NCBI GenBank assembly: GCA_018065185.1
Contig: JAGHTU010000033.1
Span: 1 to 58,509, forward strand
Source: Candidatus Equicola faecalis
GTDB lineage: Bacteria > Bacteroidota > Bacteroidia > Bacteroidales > Bacteroidaceae
Direction: 5' to 3'
Length of the DNA stretch: 58,509 nucleotides
Positions 8,583 through 18,913 of this stretch are shown here, one piece after another (position 1 is the first letter of the stretch; the number at the start of each line of letters is the position of its first letter). Below the pieces are notes generated by a model. That model was not told the DNA's origin and did no database searches. It saw only the letters and a program-made list of their open reading frames with translations. Made by a program: the position numbers and the translations under genes.

Positions 8583-8708
8583 TTGTAAATATGAGTTTAA
8601 GTTCAAAGTAAAATTTATTTAACTTGCAAAGTTATTATTAATTATTGAAAATCAATGGTTAATATTCAAAAAATGAATTTTCGCAATTTTCAAATCGTTC
8701 GGGCTGAC

Positions 8709-8736
8709 TCTGTCACGGCAGGTCTGTCACGGCAGG
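8709..8736. repeat. Tandem 14-bp duplication
   Basis: TCTGTCACGGCAGG occurs twice back to back (8709-8722, 8723-8736). No function is evident. Confidence 0.8.
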
Positions 8737-8786
8737 GGTCATCAACAAGGTAAGATACGACGATTTTTAACTGTGTAATGATCACC

Positions 8787-8950
8787 TTTTTCCATACGAT
8801 GCCTCAAGGTCAAACCAACAGAGCCTCCAAATGATCACGATCATTCGCCCAAATGATCACGATGATTTGCTTAAATGATCACGATGATTTTATCAAATGA
8901 TCACGATCATTTGTAGGCTCCGAGCGGAAGACGGCGAGGCAAGGATGGGA
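8787..8950. repeat. 22-bp-period array of four palindromic units with conserved arms (array 1)
   Basis: Four 17-bp cores AAATGATCACGATSATT start at 8829, 8851, 8873 and 8895, an exact 22-bp period. The 5-bp spacers are CGCCC, TGCTT and TTATC. Each core is a 7-bp inverted repeat around a central AC (perfect in units 1 and 4). Flanking arms hold GAGCCT (left, 8821-8826) and AGGCTC (right, 8915-8920), which are complementary, and 'gcctc' against 'gaggc' further out. The whole element aligns with 28463-28626. It lies in the gap between the divergent zinc-finger gene and pnp. In the rest of 8583-9188 I see only the 14-bp duplication and a -7 box. Confidence 0.85.
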
Positions 8951-9097
8951 AAACGTCGATTTATGGGCAGTTACAAGCCGTTAATTCCTCTAGTGTACGT
9001 TGCTATCAAGATAATAAATTAGTTCTCTTCGGTTTTGTTCATATTTGACAGAGATAAGAAAAAGAACTGATAGTGTCAATAATTCGCAAAAAATAAG

Positions 9098-9105
9098 TAA
9101 CTTTG
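9098..9105 (+). promoter_or_regulatory. Probable -7 element of pnp
   Basis: TAACTTTG matches TAnnTTTG and lies 84 bases before the pnp ATG. No TTTG is found at the usual distance upstream. Confidence 0.5.
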
Positions 9106-9188
9106 CGAACATTTTGAATGTTATTCGATTAGAAATCGTAGATGTAAAGATGTTTAGATGTTGAAATTTAGATGTTAAAAAGAAGTTT

Positions 9189-11420
9189 ATGAATGTAATT
9201 ACAAAAAAAGTCTCTTTGCCTGACGGAAGACAGGTCAGCATAGAGACAGGAAGACTTGCTAAACAGGCAGATGGTGCTGTGATGCTGACGTTGAACAATA
9301 CGGTGCTTATCGCTACTGTCTGTGCTGCAAAAGATGCTGTTCCAGGAACAGATTTTATGCCTCTTCAGGTGGAATATCGTGAGAAGTATTCGGCAGCAGG
9401 CCGTTTCCCTGGAGGTTTTACAAAGCGCGAGGGTAAGCCGAGCGATGAGGAAATCCTGACGTGTCGTTTGGTGGACCGCGCTCTGCGTCCGCTTTTCCCG
9501 GCTAACTACCATGCCGAGGTGTATGTGAATGTTATTGTTTTTTCTGCCGATGGAGTTGATATGCCTGATGCTCTTGCCGGTTTTGCTGCAAGTGCTGCTT
9601 TGGCATGTTCTGATATACCATTTGAATGCCCTATCTCTGAGGTGCGTGTTGCCCGTATCGGTGGCGAATTTGTTATCAACCCGACATTCGAGCAATTGAA
9701 AGAAGCCGATATGGACCTTATGGTTGGTGCTTCGGAAGAGAATATCATGATGGTGGAGGGTGAGATGAAGGAAGTCTCTGAACAGGACTTGCTCGCCGCT
9801 CTCAAGGCTGCCCATGATGCTATCAAGCCACAGTGTCAGTTGCAGAAGGAGCTGATGAAGGAGCTTGGAACTGATGTGAAGAGGGAATACTGTCATGAGG
9901 TGAATGATGAAGACCTGCGTGCCGATGTTGCTCGTGTATGCTATAAGCCAGCTTATGACATCACAAAGCAAGGTCTGGAGAAACAGGCTCGTACAGAAGG
10001 TTTTGAAAAGATACGCGAAGATTATAAGGAGGCTTATCTCGCTGCTCATACTGAACTTACAGAGGATGAGAAAGAGGAGAAAGCAACCCTTATTGACCGT
10101 TATTATGCTGATGTGGAGCGAGACGCAATGCGCCGTTGTATCCTTGATGAAGGGACGCGTCTTGACGGTCGTCGTACAGTGGATATCCGTCCTATCTGGT
10201 GTGAGGTCCCGGCGTTGCCTTATCCTCATGGTAGTGCTATCTTTACCCGTGGTGAAACACAGGCACTTGCCACCGCGACATTGGGTAACAAGATGGATGA
10301 GAAATTGGTTGACGGAGCATTGGAACGCTACTACAGTCGTTTCCTCCTCCATTATAACTTCCCTCCGTTCTCAACGGGTGAAGCACGCGCACAGCGTAGC
10401 GTAGGACGTCGTGAGATAGGTCATGGACATCTGGCATGGCGCGGTATAAAGGGGCAGATTCCGGAGGATTTCCCTTATACTGTTCGTGTGGTTTCTGATA
10501 TCCTTGAATCCAATGGCTCTTCGTCAATGGCAACAACATGTGCCGGTACGATGGCACTGATGGATGCAGGCGTGCCATTGAAGAATCCTGTTGCTGGAAT
10601 AGCAATGGGACTTATAAAAAACCCTGGAGAAGACAAGTATGCAATACTTTCTGATATTCTTGGTGACGAAGACCATCTTGGTGATATGGACTTCAAGACC
10701 ACTGGTACGAAGAATGGTTTGACAGCAACGCAGATGGATATCAAGTGTGATGGTCTGTCATACGAAATTCTTGAGCAGGCACTGATGCAGGCAAAGGCTG
10801 GTCGTGAGCATATCATGGGCGAGATGATGAAGGCTATTTCTGAACCGCGTGCAGAGTTCAAACCACAGGTTCCACGTATGGAGATGATACTTCTGCCTAA
10901 GGAGATGATAGGGGCTGTGATAGGTCCTGGTGGAAAGATTATACAGGCTATTCAGGAAGAGACAGGTACGATCATAACCATTGATGAGGACGAAGATGGT
11001 ATGGGCAAGTGTGTAGTCAGTGCCCAAAACAAGGAAGGTATAGATAAAGCTATGGCAAAGATTCGTGCTATCATCTCAGTGCCGGAAATCGGTGAGGTGT
11101 ATGAAGGCAAGGTGCAGTCAATAATGCCATACGGTGCGTTTGTTGAGTTTATGCCTGGTAAAGATGGTCTGTTGCATATCAGCGAAATGGCTTGGGAACG
11201 TCTTGAGACAGTGGAACAAACTGGTCTTAAAGAAGGTGATAAAATCACTATTAAGCTTGTTGACATAGACAAGAAAACTGGGAAGTTCAAGCTTTCTCAT
11301 CGTGTACTTACTCCAAAACCAGAAGGGTATGTGGAACGTGAACGCCGTCCTCGTCCACAACGTGATGGAAGAGGACATGGTCCACGTCATGAGAAGAACG
11401 AACAAACACAGCAGGATTGA
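9189..11420 (+). CDS. pnp: Polyribonucleotide nucleotidyltransferase (PNPase)
   Basis: PNPase degrades RNA 3' to 5' using phosphate and releases nucleoside diphosphates. The 743-residue protein has the full family order: first RNase PH domain (about 10-140), helical linker, second RNase PH domain (about 325-550), KH domain with GxxG as IGPGGKI (about 578-584) and S1 domain from GEVYEGKVQ (about 635) to about 705. It ends in a basic Arg/Pro/His-rich tail. The [16 protein letters not shown] segment is a typical PNPase signature. A -7 box lies at 9098-9105, and the 22-bp-period array lies further upstream. rpsO, often linked to pnp elsewhere, is not here. Confidence 0.97.
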   Translation: MNVITKKVSLPDGRQVSIETGRLAKQADGAVMLTLNNTVLIATVCAAKDAVPGTDFMPLQVEYREKYSAAGRFPGGFTKREGKPSDEEILTCRLVDRALRPLFPANYHAEVYVNVIVFSADGVDMPDALAGFAASAALACSDIPFECPISEVRVARIGGEFVINPTFEQLKEADMDLMVGASEENIMMVEGEMKEVSEQDLLAALKAAHDAIKPQCQLQKELMKELGTDVKREYCHEVNDEDLRADVARVCYKPAYDITKQGLEKQARTEGFEKIREDYKEAYLAAHTELTEDEKEEKATLIDRYYADVERDAMRRCILDEGTRLDGRRTVDIRPIWCEVPALPYPHGSAIFTRGETQALATATLGNKMDEKLVDGALERYYSRFLLHYNFPPFSTGEARAQRSVGRREIGHGHLAWRGIKGQIPEDFPYTVRVVSDILESNGSSSMATTCAGTMALMDAGVPLKNPVAGIAMGLIKNPGEDKYAILSDILGDEDHLGDMDFKTTGTKNGLTATQMDIKCDGLSYEILEQALMQAKAGREHIMGEMMKAISEPRAEFKPQVPRMEMILLPKEMIGAVIGPGGKIIQAIQEETGTIITIDEDEDGMGKCVVSAQNKEGIDKAMAKIRAIISVPEIGEVYEGKVQSIMPYGAFVEFMPGKDGLLHISEMAWERLETVEQTGLKEGDKITIKLVDIDKKTGKFKLSHRVLTPKPEGYVERERRPRPQRDGRGHGPRHEKNEQTQQD

Positions 11421-11428
11421 TATAAATT

Positions 11429-11448
11429 ACCAGCATTGCTGGTCTGTT
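11429..11448 (+). terminator. Weak hairpin between pnp and the U32 gene
   Basis: ACCAGC-ATT-GCTGGT (11429-11443) is followed by CTGTTCT rather than a clean T run. It might attenuate read-through. Confidence 0.3.
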
Positions 11449-11464
11449 CTAAAAATCCATTATA

Positions 11465-12709
11465 ATGAACGAACAGTTTGAGATAATGGCTCCTGTAGGG
11501 TCGCGTGAAAGCCTACAGGCTGCAATACAGGCCGGTGCCGATAGTGTATACTTCGGCATCGGCCGTTTGAATATGCGTTCACATTCGGCAAATCATTTTT
11601 CGATTGATGACCTCAGGGAGATAGCCACGATATGTGAAAATGCAAATGTCAGGTCGTATCTGACCGTTAATACTGTAATTTATGATGAAGACATAGGTGA
11701 GATGCACCAGATTGTGGATGCGGCCACGGAAGCAGGTATCTCGGCTATCATCGCCTGTGATATTGCCGTGATGCAGTATTGCCGTCAGTGTGGCATGGAA
11801 GTACATCTCTCCACGCAACTTAACATTTCTAATGTTGAGGCTTTGAGATTTTATGCCCAGTTTGCAGATGTTGTAGTCTTGGCACGTGAACTTAATCTGA
11901 GTCAGGTGGCAGAGATTTACCGGCATATATGTCGGGAGAATATCTGCGGTCCAAGTGGAAAGCAGGTACGTATTGAGATGTTTTGCCATGGTGCACTGTG
12001 TATGGCCATCAGTGGCAAATGCTATATGTCGCTTGACAATACCGGGAAGAGTGCAAACCGTGGTGAATGTATGCAGATATGCCGACGGGGTTATATACTT
12101 ACAGACCGTGAAACGGGTGCAGAACTGGAGGTGGACAATAAGTATATTATGTCGCCAAAAGATTTGAAAACCATCCGTTTTATCGACAAGATGATAGCTT
12201 CCGGTGTGCGCGTATTTAAGATAGAAGGTAGGGCTCGTGCGGCGGAATATGTATATACTGTCGTCAAATGTTATCGCGAGGCAATTGAAGCTGCCACCAA
12301 TGGACGACCTGCTGATTGGGAAGAGCGTTGCGACGATTGGGATAAACGTCTAAAGACAGTATTTAATCGCGGTTTTTGGGATGGATACTACCTTGGTCAA
12401 CGTCTTGGAGAATGGAATAGCAATTATGGAAGTAATGCCACGGAGAAGAAGGTGTATATAGGTAAGGGCGTACGATATTTTTCCAAACTTGGCGTGGCGG
12501 AATTTAAGATTGAGGCAGGTGGTTTTAGGAGAGGAGACCGTCTGCTTGTCACAGGACCTACAACCGGAGTCATATACCTTACTGCCGAAGAGATACGTTA
12601 TGACTTGAAGACTGTTGATGAGGCATTGAAAGGACAGAATGTGTCTATTCCAGTTGAGACAAAGATACGACCATCAGATAAACTTTATCGTCTTGTCGTG
12701 CAGGAATAA
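11465..12709 (+). CDS. U32-family protein, likely tRNA uridine hydroxylation (TrhP-like)
   Basis: The 414-residue protein begins with the U32 N-terminal signature (MAPVGSRESLQAAIQAGADS, VYFGIGRLNMR). Its four Cys in FCHGALCMAISGKCYMS and GECMQICRRGY match the Fe-S-binding cysteines of TrhP/RlhA-type U32 proteins. Family members once called collagenase-like peptidases are now known in E. coli to hydroxylate RNA: TrhP acts on tRNA U34 with prephenate, and RlhA on 23S rRNA. The length and cysteine layout fit TrhP better than the longer RlhA. The choice between them is inference. It follows pnp at 44 bp and may be cotranscribed. Confidence 0.82.
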   Translation: MNEQFEIMAPVGSRESLQAAIQAGADSVYFGIGRLNMRSHSANHFSIDDLREIATICENANVRSYLTVNTVIYDEDIGEMHQIVDAATEAGISAIIACDIAVMQYCRQCGMEVHLSTQLNISNVEALRFYAQFADVVVLARELNLSQVAEIYRHICRENICGPSGKQVRIEMFCHGALCMAISGKCYMSLDNTGKSANRGECMQICRRGYILTDRETGAELEVDNKYIMSPKDLKTIRFIDKMIASGVRVFKIEGRARAAEYVYTVVKCYREAIEAATNGRPADWEERCDDWDKRLKTVFNRGFWDGYYLGQRLGEWNSNYGSNATEKKVYIGKGVRYFSKLGVAEFKIEAGGFRRGDRLLVTGPTTGVIYLTAEEIRYDLKTVDEALKGQNVSIPVETKIRPSDKLYRLVVQE

Positions 12710-12764
12710 ATTTTTTGTGATGTGTAAGAAAGAATAAAACAATTATTTATATTTGCACACAGAT

Positions 12765-13916
12765 ATGAAGAATATAACCTCAATAATTCTTGTTTGTCTG
12801 CTCTTTTCATCCTGTCAGAAGATAAACAGATGGAAAGCGCAGTGGGGAGATGTTGATGCCCAGGTGGAGTTGGGTATAGCTTACGAGAATGGTGAGGATG
12901 TCGAGCAGGATTTCGTTGAAGCTGTGAAGTATTATCGGATGGCTGCTGATCAGGGAAATGCTGAAGCCCTGTATCGTCTGGCTCTTTGCTATTCTTTAGG
13001 AAAAGGTGTCGATGAGGATCATGAGACAGCTTTTGAACTTTTCCAGAAATCATCAGAAAAAGATTACACTCCGGCACTTTATGAGGTGGGTATGGCATAT
13101 CAGGAAGGCATAGGTGTAGATCGCAATATGGAAAAGTCAATTGCCTATCTGCAGAAAGCTACAGACGCAAACTATCCTCAAGCTATGTTTCAGGTAGCAT
13201 TGTTATATTATCATGGCGAATATGTGAGACAGGATTTTGCAAAGGCTGTGGCATTGTTTGAAAAGTCATCAAAATCAAATCAGGCGGAAGCAACATATTA
13301 TTTAGCGGTTTGCTATGCTAATGGGCAAGGAACGAAAAAAAATCAGAATAAGGCGTTGACCCTATTTACTGAAGCTGCTGATGCCGGTGTGGCTGTTGCA
13401 CAGAATAAAGTTGGGGAATGGTCAGAAAACGGGATTGCATGTAATGTGGACCTTGTCCGTGCCGTTAAATATTATCAATTAGCGGCTAAACAGGGGTATG
13501 TTGATGCTGAATATAATTTAGGAATATGTTATTATTATGGCAATGGAATTGCAAAAGATGACAAAAAGGCTGTGACATATTTCATGAAAGCTGCAGAAGC
13601 CGGTATTCCGGCTGCCGAATATTATTTAGGAATGTGCTATTTCCAAGGTGAAGGTATTCGTCGAGATGAGAAGATGGGTTTACAGTGGCTACATCAGGCT
13701 GAGACCGACGGTGATATGGACGCACATCATTTTCTTCAGGAGATGAAGATTTACCGCCAGCGTATGGAAGAATTTGATAAAAATGGCTATTATGTTGAGG
13801 TAATTGAGGAGATAGTATCCGAAGAAGATGAATCAATGGAAGAAGGCGTGGAAGAAACAACGGTTGAAGAAATACAAAATGATATAATAGAAGAAAATAC
13901 AAAACAAACACCATAA
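12765..13916 (+). CDS. Sel1-repeat lipoprotein
   Basis: From ATG 12765 the protein has 383 residues with a lipoprotein signal (MKNITSIILVCLLFSSC, lipobox FSSC). ATG 12753 would add four residues and sits on the -7-like TATATTTG (12748-12755). About eight Sel1 (TPR-like) repeats of 36 residues follow, with A..YY..AA.QG.A.A.Y.LG..Y..G.G...D patterns, for example AVKYYRMAADQGNAEALYRL. The C-terminus is an acidic Glu-rich tail. Such repeats serve as protein-binding scaffolds, and no catalytic site is present. The next gene starts 2 bp after the stop, so the two are likely coupled. Confidence 0.85.
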   Translation: MKNITSIILVCLLFSSCQKINRWKAQWGDVDAQVELGIAYENGEDVEQDFVEAVKYYRMAADQGNAEALYRLALCYSLGKGVDEDHETAFELFQKSSEKDYTPALYEVGMAYQEGIGVDRNMEKSIAYLQKATDANYPQAMFQVALLYYHGEYVRQDFAKAVALFEKSSKSNQAEATYYLAVCYANGQGTKKNQNKALTLFTEAADAGVAVAQNKVGEWSENGIACNVDLVRAVKYYQLAAKQGYVDAEYNLGICYYYGNGIAKDDKKAVTYFMKAAEAGIPAAEYYLGMCYFQGEGIRRDEKMGLQWLHQAETDGDMDAHHFLQEMKIYRQRMEEFDKNGYYVEVIEEIVSEEDESMEEGVEETTVEEIQNDIIEENTKQTP

Positions 13917-13918
13917 TT

Positions 13919-14638
13919 ATGAATTACAATAATCTTATGAGAGAAGGATATACGTCCGATGAATTACGTATGGTTAATACAGTTCTGCCATCGTTAATGC
14001 GTAAGGTATATACATGGATGACTTTAGCTATGGTGATTACTGCATTAACTGCCTATGGGGTGGCGCATAATCCGACTCTGTTACAAATGATTTATTCAAG
14101 CAGTTTTGCGCTGATTCTTTTATGCGTCGTAGAATTAGGTCTGGTATTTTACCTTTCAGCACGCATATCAACATTGTCGTTGACCACAGCAACGATTATG
14201 TTTATCGTATATTCTGCCCTTAATGGTGTGGTGCTGTCATCAGTGTTTATTATTTATACTCAAGAATCTCTTGTTCAAGTGTTTTTGGTAACAGCATGTA
14301 CGTTCGCTGTGATGGCACTGTTCGGTTATCGTACATCACGTAATCTCTCGAAGGTGGGACAGATTCTTTTCATGGCTCTCATCGGGCTGATTATTGCTAC
14401 TGTCGTTAATATCTTCTTGAAGAGCAGTGGACTGAATATGATACTGAATTATCTCGGTATCCTGATTTTTGTCGGTCTTACGGCATGGGATTCACAGAAG
14501 ATCAAGCATATGCTTATGGCATGCGAAGATATGGGGGAAGGGGCGCAGAAAGTGGCGCTTTTAGGTTCTCTGACTTTATATCTGGATTTTATAAACCTCT
14601 TCCTATATCTATTGAGAATTTTCGGAAGAAGAGATTAA
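13919..14638 (+). CDS. Bax inhibitor-1/YccA family membrane protein
   Basis: The 239-residue protein has seven predicted membrane segments. It carries the BI-1 signatures near the end, AWDSQKIKHM (residues about 189-198) and ALLGSLTLYLDFINLFLYLL, the pattern around the conserved Asp pair of the YetJ/TMBIM family. Relatives are pH-sensitive calcium leak channels (YetJ) or FtsH-interacting proteins (YccA). Which applies here is unknown. It directly follows the Sel1 lipoprotein gene and ends at a bidirectional terminator. Confidence 0.88.
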   Translation: MNYNNLMREGYTSDELRMVNTVLPSLMRKVYTWMTLAMVITALTAYGVAHNPTLLQMIYSSSFALILLCVVELGLVFYLSARISTLSLTTATIMFIVYSALNGVVLSSVFIIYTQESLVQVFLVTACTFAVMALFGYRTSRNLSKVGQILFMALIGLIIATVVNIFLKSSGLNMILNYLGILIFVGLTAWDSQKIKHMLMACEDMGEGAQKVALLGSLTLYLDFINLFLYLLRIFGRRD

Positions 14639-14647
14639 CATAATAAT

Positions 14648-14672
14648 AAAAGCCATCATAAAGATGGCTTTT
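14648..14672. terminator. Bidirectional terminator between BI-1 gene and rnhB
   Basis: AAAAGCCATC-ATAAA-GATGGCTTTT forms a 10-bp stem with A and T runs on both sides. It serves the plus-strand unit ending at 14638 and the minus-strand operon ending at 14679. Confidence 0.85.
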
Positions 14673-14678
14673 ATTGTG

Positions 14679-15290
14679 TTAGTCTGCATCAAACGGAAGA
14701 ACGCCTTCACAAGGCGGTAACAATGTGAAAGAACGGCGATGGTATGGAGTGATGCCATGTTCGATTATCGCTTCGCGATGTTGAGCGGTTGGATAGCCTT
14801 TGTTTCTGTCCCAAGAATATTGGGGGTATTCTTGTGAAAGTGTATTCATATAATCGTCACGATATGTCTTGGCAAGAATGCTTGCCGCAGCGATTGACAT
14901 ATATTTGCCATCTCCTTTTATTATGGTAGTGTAAGGTATGTCCTTATATTTCCTGAAACGGTTTCCATCCACGATAATAGCTTCTGGGCATGTACTCAGG
15001 GCATCAAGCGCTCTGTGCATAGCCTCAATGCTCGCATTGAGTATGTTGATGTGGTCAATCTCCTCAGCCGTTACTACGCCAATAGCCCATGCAAGTGCAT
15101 CGTGTTCTATTTGTGAGCGTAGAGCATATCTCTTTTTTTCAGAGAGTTGTTTAGAATCATTTAATGCCTCGTTTACGTAGTTTTGTGGAAGAATGACTGC
15201 TGCCGCAAATACACTCCCTGCAAGACATCCACGTCCGGCTTCGTCGCATCCAGCTTCAATAAGATTTCTATTTAAAAAGGGTAGGAGCAT
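14679..15290 (-). CDS. rnhB: Ribonuclease HII
   Basis: RNase HII cuts the RNA strand of RNA/DNA hybrids and single ribonucleotides in DNA. I choose ATG 15290 (MLLPFLNRN); the longer frame needs GTG 15323. The 203-residue protein has the family start [15 protein letters not shown] with the catalytic Asp-Glu pair. It also has IIVDGNRF (third Asp), a [24 protein letters not shown] segment with a further Asp, and [12 protein letters not shown]. It is the last gene of the minus-strand operon that starts at 23713, next to the antiporter gene. Confidence 0.95.
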   Translation of the reverse strand: MLLPFLNRNLIEAGCDEAGRGCLAGSVFAAAVILPQNYVNEALNDSKQLSEKKRYALRSQIEHDALAWAIGVVTAEEIDHINILNASIEAMHRALDALSTCPEAIIVDGNRFRKYKDIPYTTIIKGDGKYMSIAAASILAKTYRDDYMNTLSQEYPQYSWDRNKGYPTAQHREAIIEHGITPYHRRSFTLLPPCEGVLPFDAD

Positions 15291-15327
15291 ATACGATGAT
15301 TTGCATAAAGTGGTTGTAAACACTTTG

Positions 15328-17577
15328 TTATAGTGATGTGCCCAAGAGCATCAGGGAAGAGTGTTCTCCTGCCACCCATATAATATCGCCAGCAATAAAG
15401 GTGCGTTGTGGATTGGGTTGGGTGAGGTCATCATCGCCATCGTCAAAGCCAATGACCATACAGTTATATTTACTGCGGATGTCGCTCGTGGCAAGAGTCT
15501 TGCCCACATATTCTGAGTTTTCCTTGAGACAGAATTGACGAAGTTCCATTTCCTGTTGCTCGGTATTCGTATCATATTGCCATATATCATTGACAATAGC
15601 ATGATTCATCTTCATTAACTGTGCATCCGTACCTATTACTTGCAGACGGTCGCCAGGGAAAAGAATTGTACTAGCATTTGGGATGTTTATACGATGTGAG
15701 CCACGTAGAATGCTACTTACATATATTCCAAAGTTTCCTCTGAAGTCGGCTTCCTTGAGATTTTTTCCGCTCCAGCAACTATCTTCCGGGATAATGATAT
15801 CGGTGATATGGATGTTTCTGTCGTTTAGTCGTTTACCATATTTTGCCAACGCGCCATCTTTTGCCACAGTGGGTTCTTCCCGTGCATGCAAGTTCTCAAG
15901 AAACACTTTTTCTATTGAGATGCCATGTCTGCGGATTCTTTGAGATGAGACAATTAAGAAAAGGATAAATACAGCAACGGAACACATCACGGCATAACTG
16001 AAATGTGTCCATGTGTTTATGATAAAGAAAACAATATATGCGGCTATCAACATACGTAGGCAGATGATAAAGCTCAAAGGAAAGCGATTCAAATGATGGG
16101 CGTTCCAGAGGTACATAAATTTCTCTCCTCGTATCTTTTTCATTGCTATCGCACGGATGAAAGGTGACATGAGCAGAATGCAGAGAACGATAGTTGTGAT
16201 TCTGTTCCATGGTGCTGGTAACAAGCGGTCAATCAGTGGACTTCCGAAATAATACATCAGTAAGTAAATTGCAGAACACAGACATAAGAAGATGATGGTC
16301 TGTTTAATGAAATACAAGATGTAGGATTTCCATTTATTCTCTTTCTCAACATTATCTGGTTTTGGGACTGTCAGCGAATTCATTGTCATTATCCATTTCG
16401 ACGGAAGATGTTTTTCCAGAAACTCATACGTGAATGGAGCGGCTTTTATCATATATGGTGTGATAAACGTAGTGATGACACTCACCGCAACAACGACAGG
16501 GTAAATAAATTCGTCAATAACTCCTAATGACATTCCTAAAGAGGCAATAATAAAGGCAAATTCACCAATCTGCGCCATAGAAAAACCACAACTGATGGCA
16601 TTCTTGAATGATTGCCCCGAGATAAAATATGCGAATGTGCTGAATATGGAATGTCCGAAAATTATCGCTCCAACGAGAATCACTATAGGTATGGCATACT
16701 GTACCAGTATAGATGGGTTGACCATCATGCCGACAGATACGAAAAAGATAGCTCCAAAAAGGTCTTTCACTGGTGTAATGATTTTCTCTATTCTGTCTGC
16801 TTCAAGTGTTTCTGCCAGAATACTACCCATGATAAATGCTCCGAAAGCATATGAGAATCCAACCTGTGAGGCTATTACTGCCATAAGAAAACATAAAGCA
16901 AGAGCCACGATGAGTAATGTCTCGTTGGTCATGAGTTTCCGCGTCCTGCGTAATATAAAAGGTATGATGAAAATACCGACAATAAACCACAGTATGACAA
17001 AGAACCCTATTCGGATGATGCTGTTTAATAGCTGTTCACCACTGAGACTACTGCCTTCTGCGATTGCAGAAAGCATCACCATTAGGACTATTGCCAGAAT
17101 ATCCTCAAGAATGAGTACGCTCATTACCATAGACGCAAAATTCTGCTGTCGGAGTCCCATGTCGTCGAATGCCTTATAAATGATAGTGGTTGAGCTCATA
17201 GCTAGCATGCCTCCAAGGAAGATGCAATTCATGTGTCCCCAACCGAACAGGTTACCAGCACCAATACCAAGCAGAATCATACAAAACACAATAGTGACGG
17301 CTGCAATAATCGGTGCCGACCCCATTTTTGTGATTTTCTTGAATGAAAAATCCAGTCCTAAGGCAAAAAGCAGAAAGACGACGCCAATATCTGACCATAC
17401 TTTGATACTGCCAGCATTCATTACCGACGGAGTATAAGGCATCATCGGCGAAACAAGAAATCCAGCTACGATGTATCCTAATACAAGTGGTTGACGGAGC
17501 TTTTTGAAAAGAAGTGTCACAAAACCTGCCGTCAGAAGGATAAGTGCAAGGTCAACTATCAATCTAGGAATTTCCAT
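15328..17577 (-). CDS. CPA2-family cation/proton antiporter with RCK C-terminal domains
   Basis: The 749-residue protein has a Na+/H+ exchanger domain of about 12 membrane segments (residues about 5-385, with [25 protein letters not shown] and [12 protein letters not shown] typical of the KefB/GerN type). A second membrane region spans about 425-560. Two TrkA-C (RCK_C) domains follow near 590-665 and 680-745 (each ending in a GD.(L/I).V.G element). The family exchanges K+ or Na+ for protons, and RCK_C domains usually bind a regulatory ligand. No NAD-binding RCK_N domain is obvious between them. It lies 20 bp after the transporter gene in the same operon. Confidence 0.88.
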   Translation of the reverse strand: MEIPRLIVDLALILLTAGFVTLLFKKLRQPLVLGYIVAGFLVSPMMPYTPSVMNAGSIKVWSDIGVVFLLFALGLDFSFKKITKMGSAPIIAAVTIVFCMILLGIGAGNLFGWGHMNCIFLGGMLAMSSTTIIYKAFDDMGLRQQNFASMVMSVLILEDILAIVLMVMLSAIAEGSSLSGEQLLNSIIRIGFFVILWFIVGIFIIPFILRRTRKLMTNETLLIVALALCFLMAVIASQVGFSYAFGAFIMGSILAETLEADRIEKIITPVKDLFGAIFFVSVGMMVNPSILVQYAIPIVILVGAIIFGHSIFSTFAYFISGQSFKNAISCGFSMAQIGEFAFIIASLGMSLGVIDEFIYPVVVAVSVITTFITPYMIKAAPFTYEFLEKHLPSKWIMTMNSLTVPKPDNVEKENKWKSYILYFIKQTIIFLCLCSAIYLLMYYFGSPLIDRLLPAPWNRITTIVLCILLMSPFIRAIAMKKIRGEKFMYLWNAHHLNRFPLSFIICLRMLIAAYIVFFIINTWTHFSYAVMCSVAVFILFLIVSSQRIRRHGISIEKVFLENLHAREEPTVAKDGALAKYGKRLNDRNIHITDIIIPEDSCWSGKNLKEADFRGNFGIYVSSILRGSHRINIPNASTILFPGDRLQVIGTDAQLMKMNHAIVNDIWQYDTNTEQQEMELRQFCLKENSEYVGKTLATSDIRSKYNCMVIGFDDGDDDLTQPNPQRTFIAGDIIWVAGEHSSLMLLGTSL

Positions 17578-17597
17578 ACATATTTGAATTTAACTTG

Positions 17598-18902
17598 TTA
17601 GGATTCTCGTTGCGAGTGCTTTTTCCCGAATCCAGGGTCAATCTTTATTATTGCTGACACCGCAAATGTGAGTGTGCATAATAACATCACGAGGATGAAA
17701 AACAGACGATAACCCATTAACTCCTGTAACCAACCGGCTACCATTCCCGGTAACATCAGCGATGCAGCCATGAAACCTGTGCATATCGCATAGTGTGCCG
17801 TCTTGTGTTCTCCTTGGCAGAAATATATGAGGTAAAGCATGTATGCAGTAAACCCAACGCCATAACCAAACTGCTCAAAGAAAACGCAGATATTGATAGG
17901 AAACAAGCTTGCAGGTTGGAAATAGGCAAGATAAATATATACTAAATCGGGAAGTGTAATGGCACAAACCATCGGCCATAGTGCTTTCTTTAATCCGTAT
18001 TTAGAAGCGTATAACCCTCCGAGAATGCCTCCAAGGGTCAATCCAATGAGTCCTACTGTTCCTGATACGAGTCCTATGTCCTGTGGTGAGAGCCCAAGAC
18101 CTCCTTCATGCATCGAGTCGTTGAGAAAAAGCGGTACAATCTTAGTTAACATTCCTTCTGGAGCACGATAGAAAAAGATGAACAGCAATGCTACGATGAT
18201 GCCATCCTTACGGAAGAATGAGATGAAAGTTTCGGCAAAATTATTCATTATATTCTTTGCCGTTGGGCGTTCCGCACCATTGATAATGGCTGCTTTATCC
18301 TCTTTCGGACGAGGAAGTACACATCCGTGGATGAGTCCTAATGCAATCATTATACCTGCTGCAAGGTAGAAAGTGAGGCTCCATGAGTATCGAATGTTGC
18401 GCGTGACAACCTCAAGATTGCCAGCAATCATCACCAGTACACCTTGCCCAAACATCGTTGCCAAACGATAGAATGTACTGCGGATGCCTGAGAAAAACGA
18501 TTGTTGATGATCATCCAAGCCAAGCATATAGAATCCATCTGCAGCAATGTCGTGCGTTGCGCTACTGAATGCCATTATCCAAAAGCAGAATAAAGACCCC
18601 TGAATCCAGTAGCTACCAGGGATTGTGAATGCCACTCCACCAAGTGCTGCACCTATGAGCAACTGCATCGTAATGACCCACCAACGTTTTGTTCTCAATA
18701 TGTCAACAAACGGACTCCATATAGCCTTAATAACCCATGGGAGATAAAGCCATGAAGTATAGAATGCTATTTCGGTGTTGCTCATGCCGAACCGTTTATA
18801 CATAAGCACGGCAACAAGTGTCACGATAGCATTAGGTAGCCCTTCTGCAAAATATAGAGAAGGCACCCAACTCCATGGATATTTTGATAAATGTTGTTTC
18901 AT
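17598..18902 (-). CDS. MFS transporter of the AmpG (muropeptide permease) type
   Basis: The 434-residue protein has about 12 membrane segments. Its opening SLYFAEGLPNAIVTLVAVLM and the loop WSPFVDILRTKRWW follow the AmpG/PAT pattern. SATHDIAADGFYM is the other family hallmark (AxxDIAxDG). AmpG imports anhydromuropeptides for cell-wall recycling. The neighbour is a SpoIID-domain protein, which supports a peptidoglycan link, but substrate identity is inferred. It sits 11 bp after the fusion gene and 20 bp before the antiporter, in one operon. Confidence 0.8.
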   Translation of the reverse strand: MKQHLSKYPWSWVPSLYFAEGLPNAIVTLVAVLMYKRFGMSNTEIAFYTSWLYLPWVIKAIWSPFVDILRTKRWWVITMQLLIGAALGGVAFTIPGSYWIQGSLFCFWIMAFSSATHDIAADGFYMLGLDDHQQSFFSGIRSTFYRLATMFGQGVLVMIAGNLEVVTRNIRYSWSLTFYLAAGIMIALGLIHGCVLPRPKEDKAAIINGAERPTAKNIMNNFAETFISFFRKDGIIVALLFIFFYRAPEGMLTKIVPLFLNDSMHEGGLGLSPQDIGLVSGTVGLIGLTLGGILGGLYASKYGLKKALWPMVCAITLPDLVYIYLAYFQPASLFPINICVFFEQFGYGVGFTAYMLYLIYFCQGEHKTAHYAICTGFMAASLMLPGMVAGWLQELMGYRLFFILVMLLCTLTFAVSAIIKIDPGFGKKHSQRES

Positions 18903-18913
18903 TATTATGTTTT

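Noticed and set aside
8829..8911. CRISPR array reading of the 22-bp-period repeats
   Set aside because: Spacers are only 5 bp, are conserved by position between two loci, and no cas gene is in the window.
9168..10352. 394-residue minus-strand frame antisense to pnp
   Set aside because: It is a shadow of pnp with no recognisable domain.
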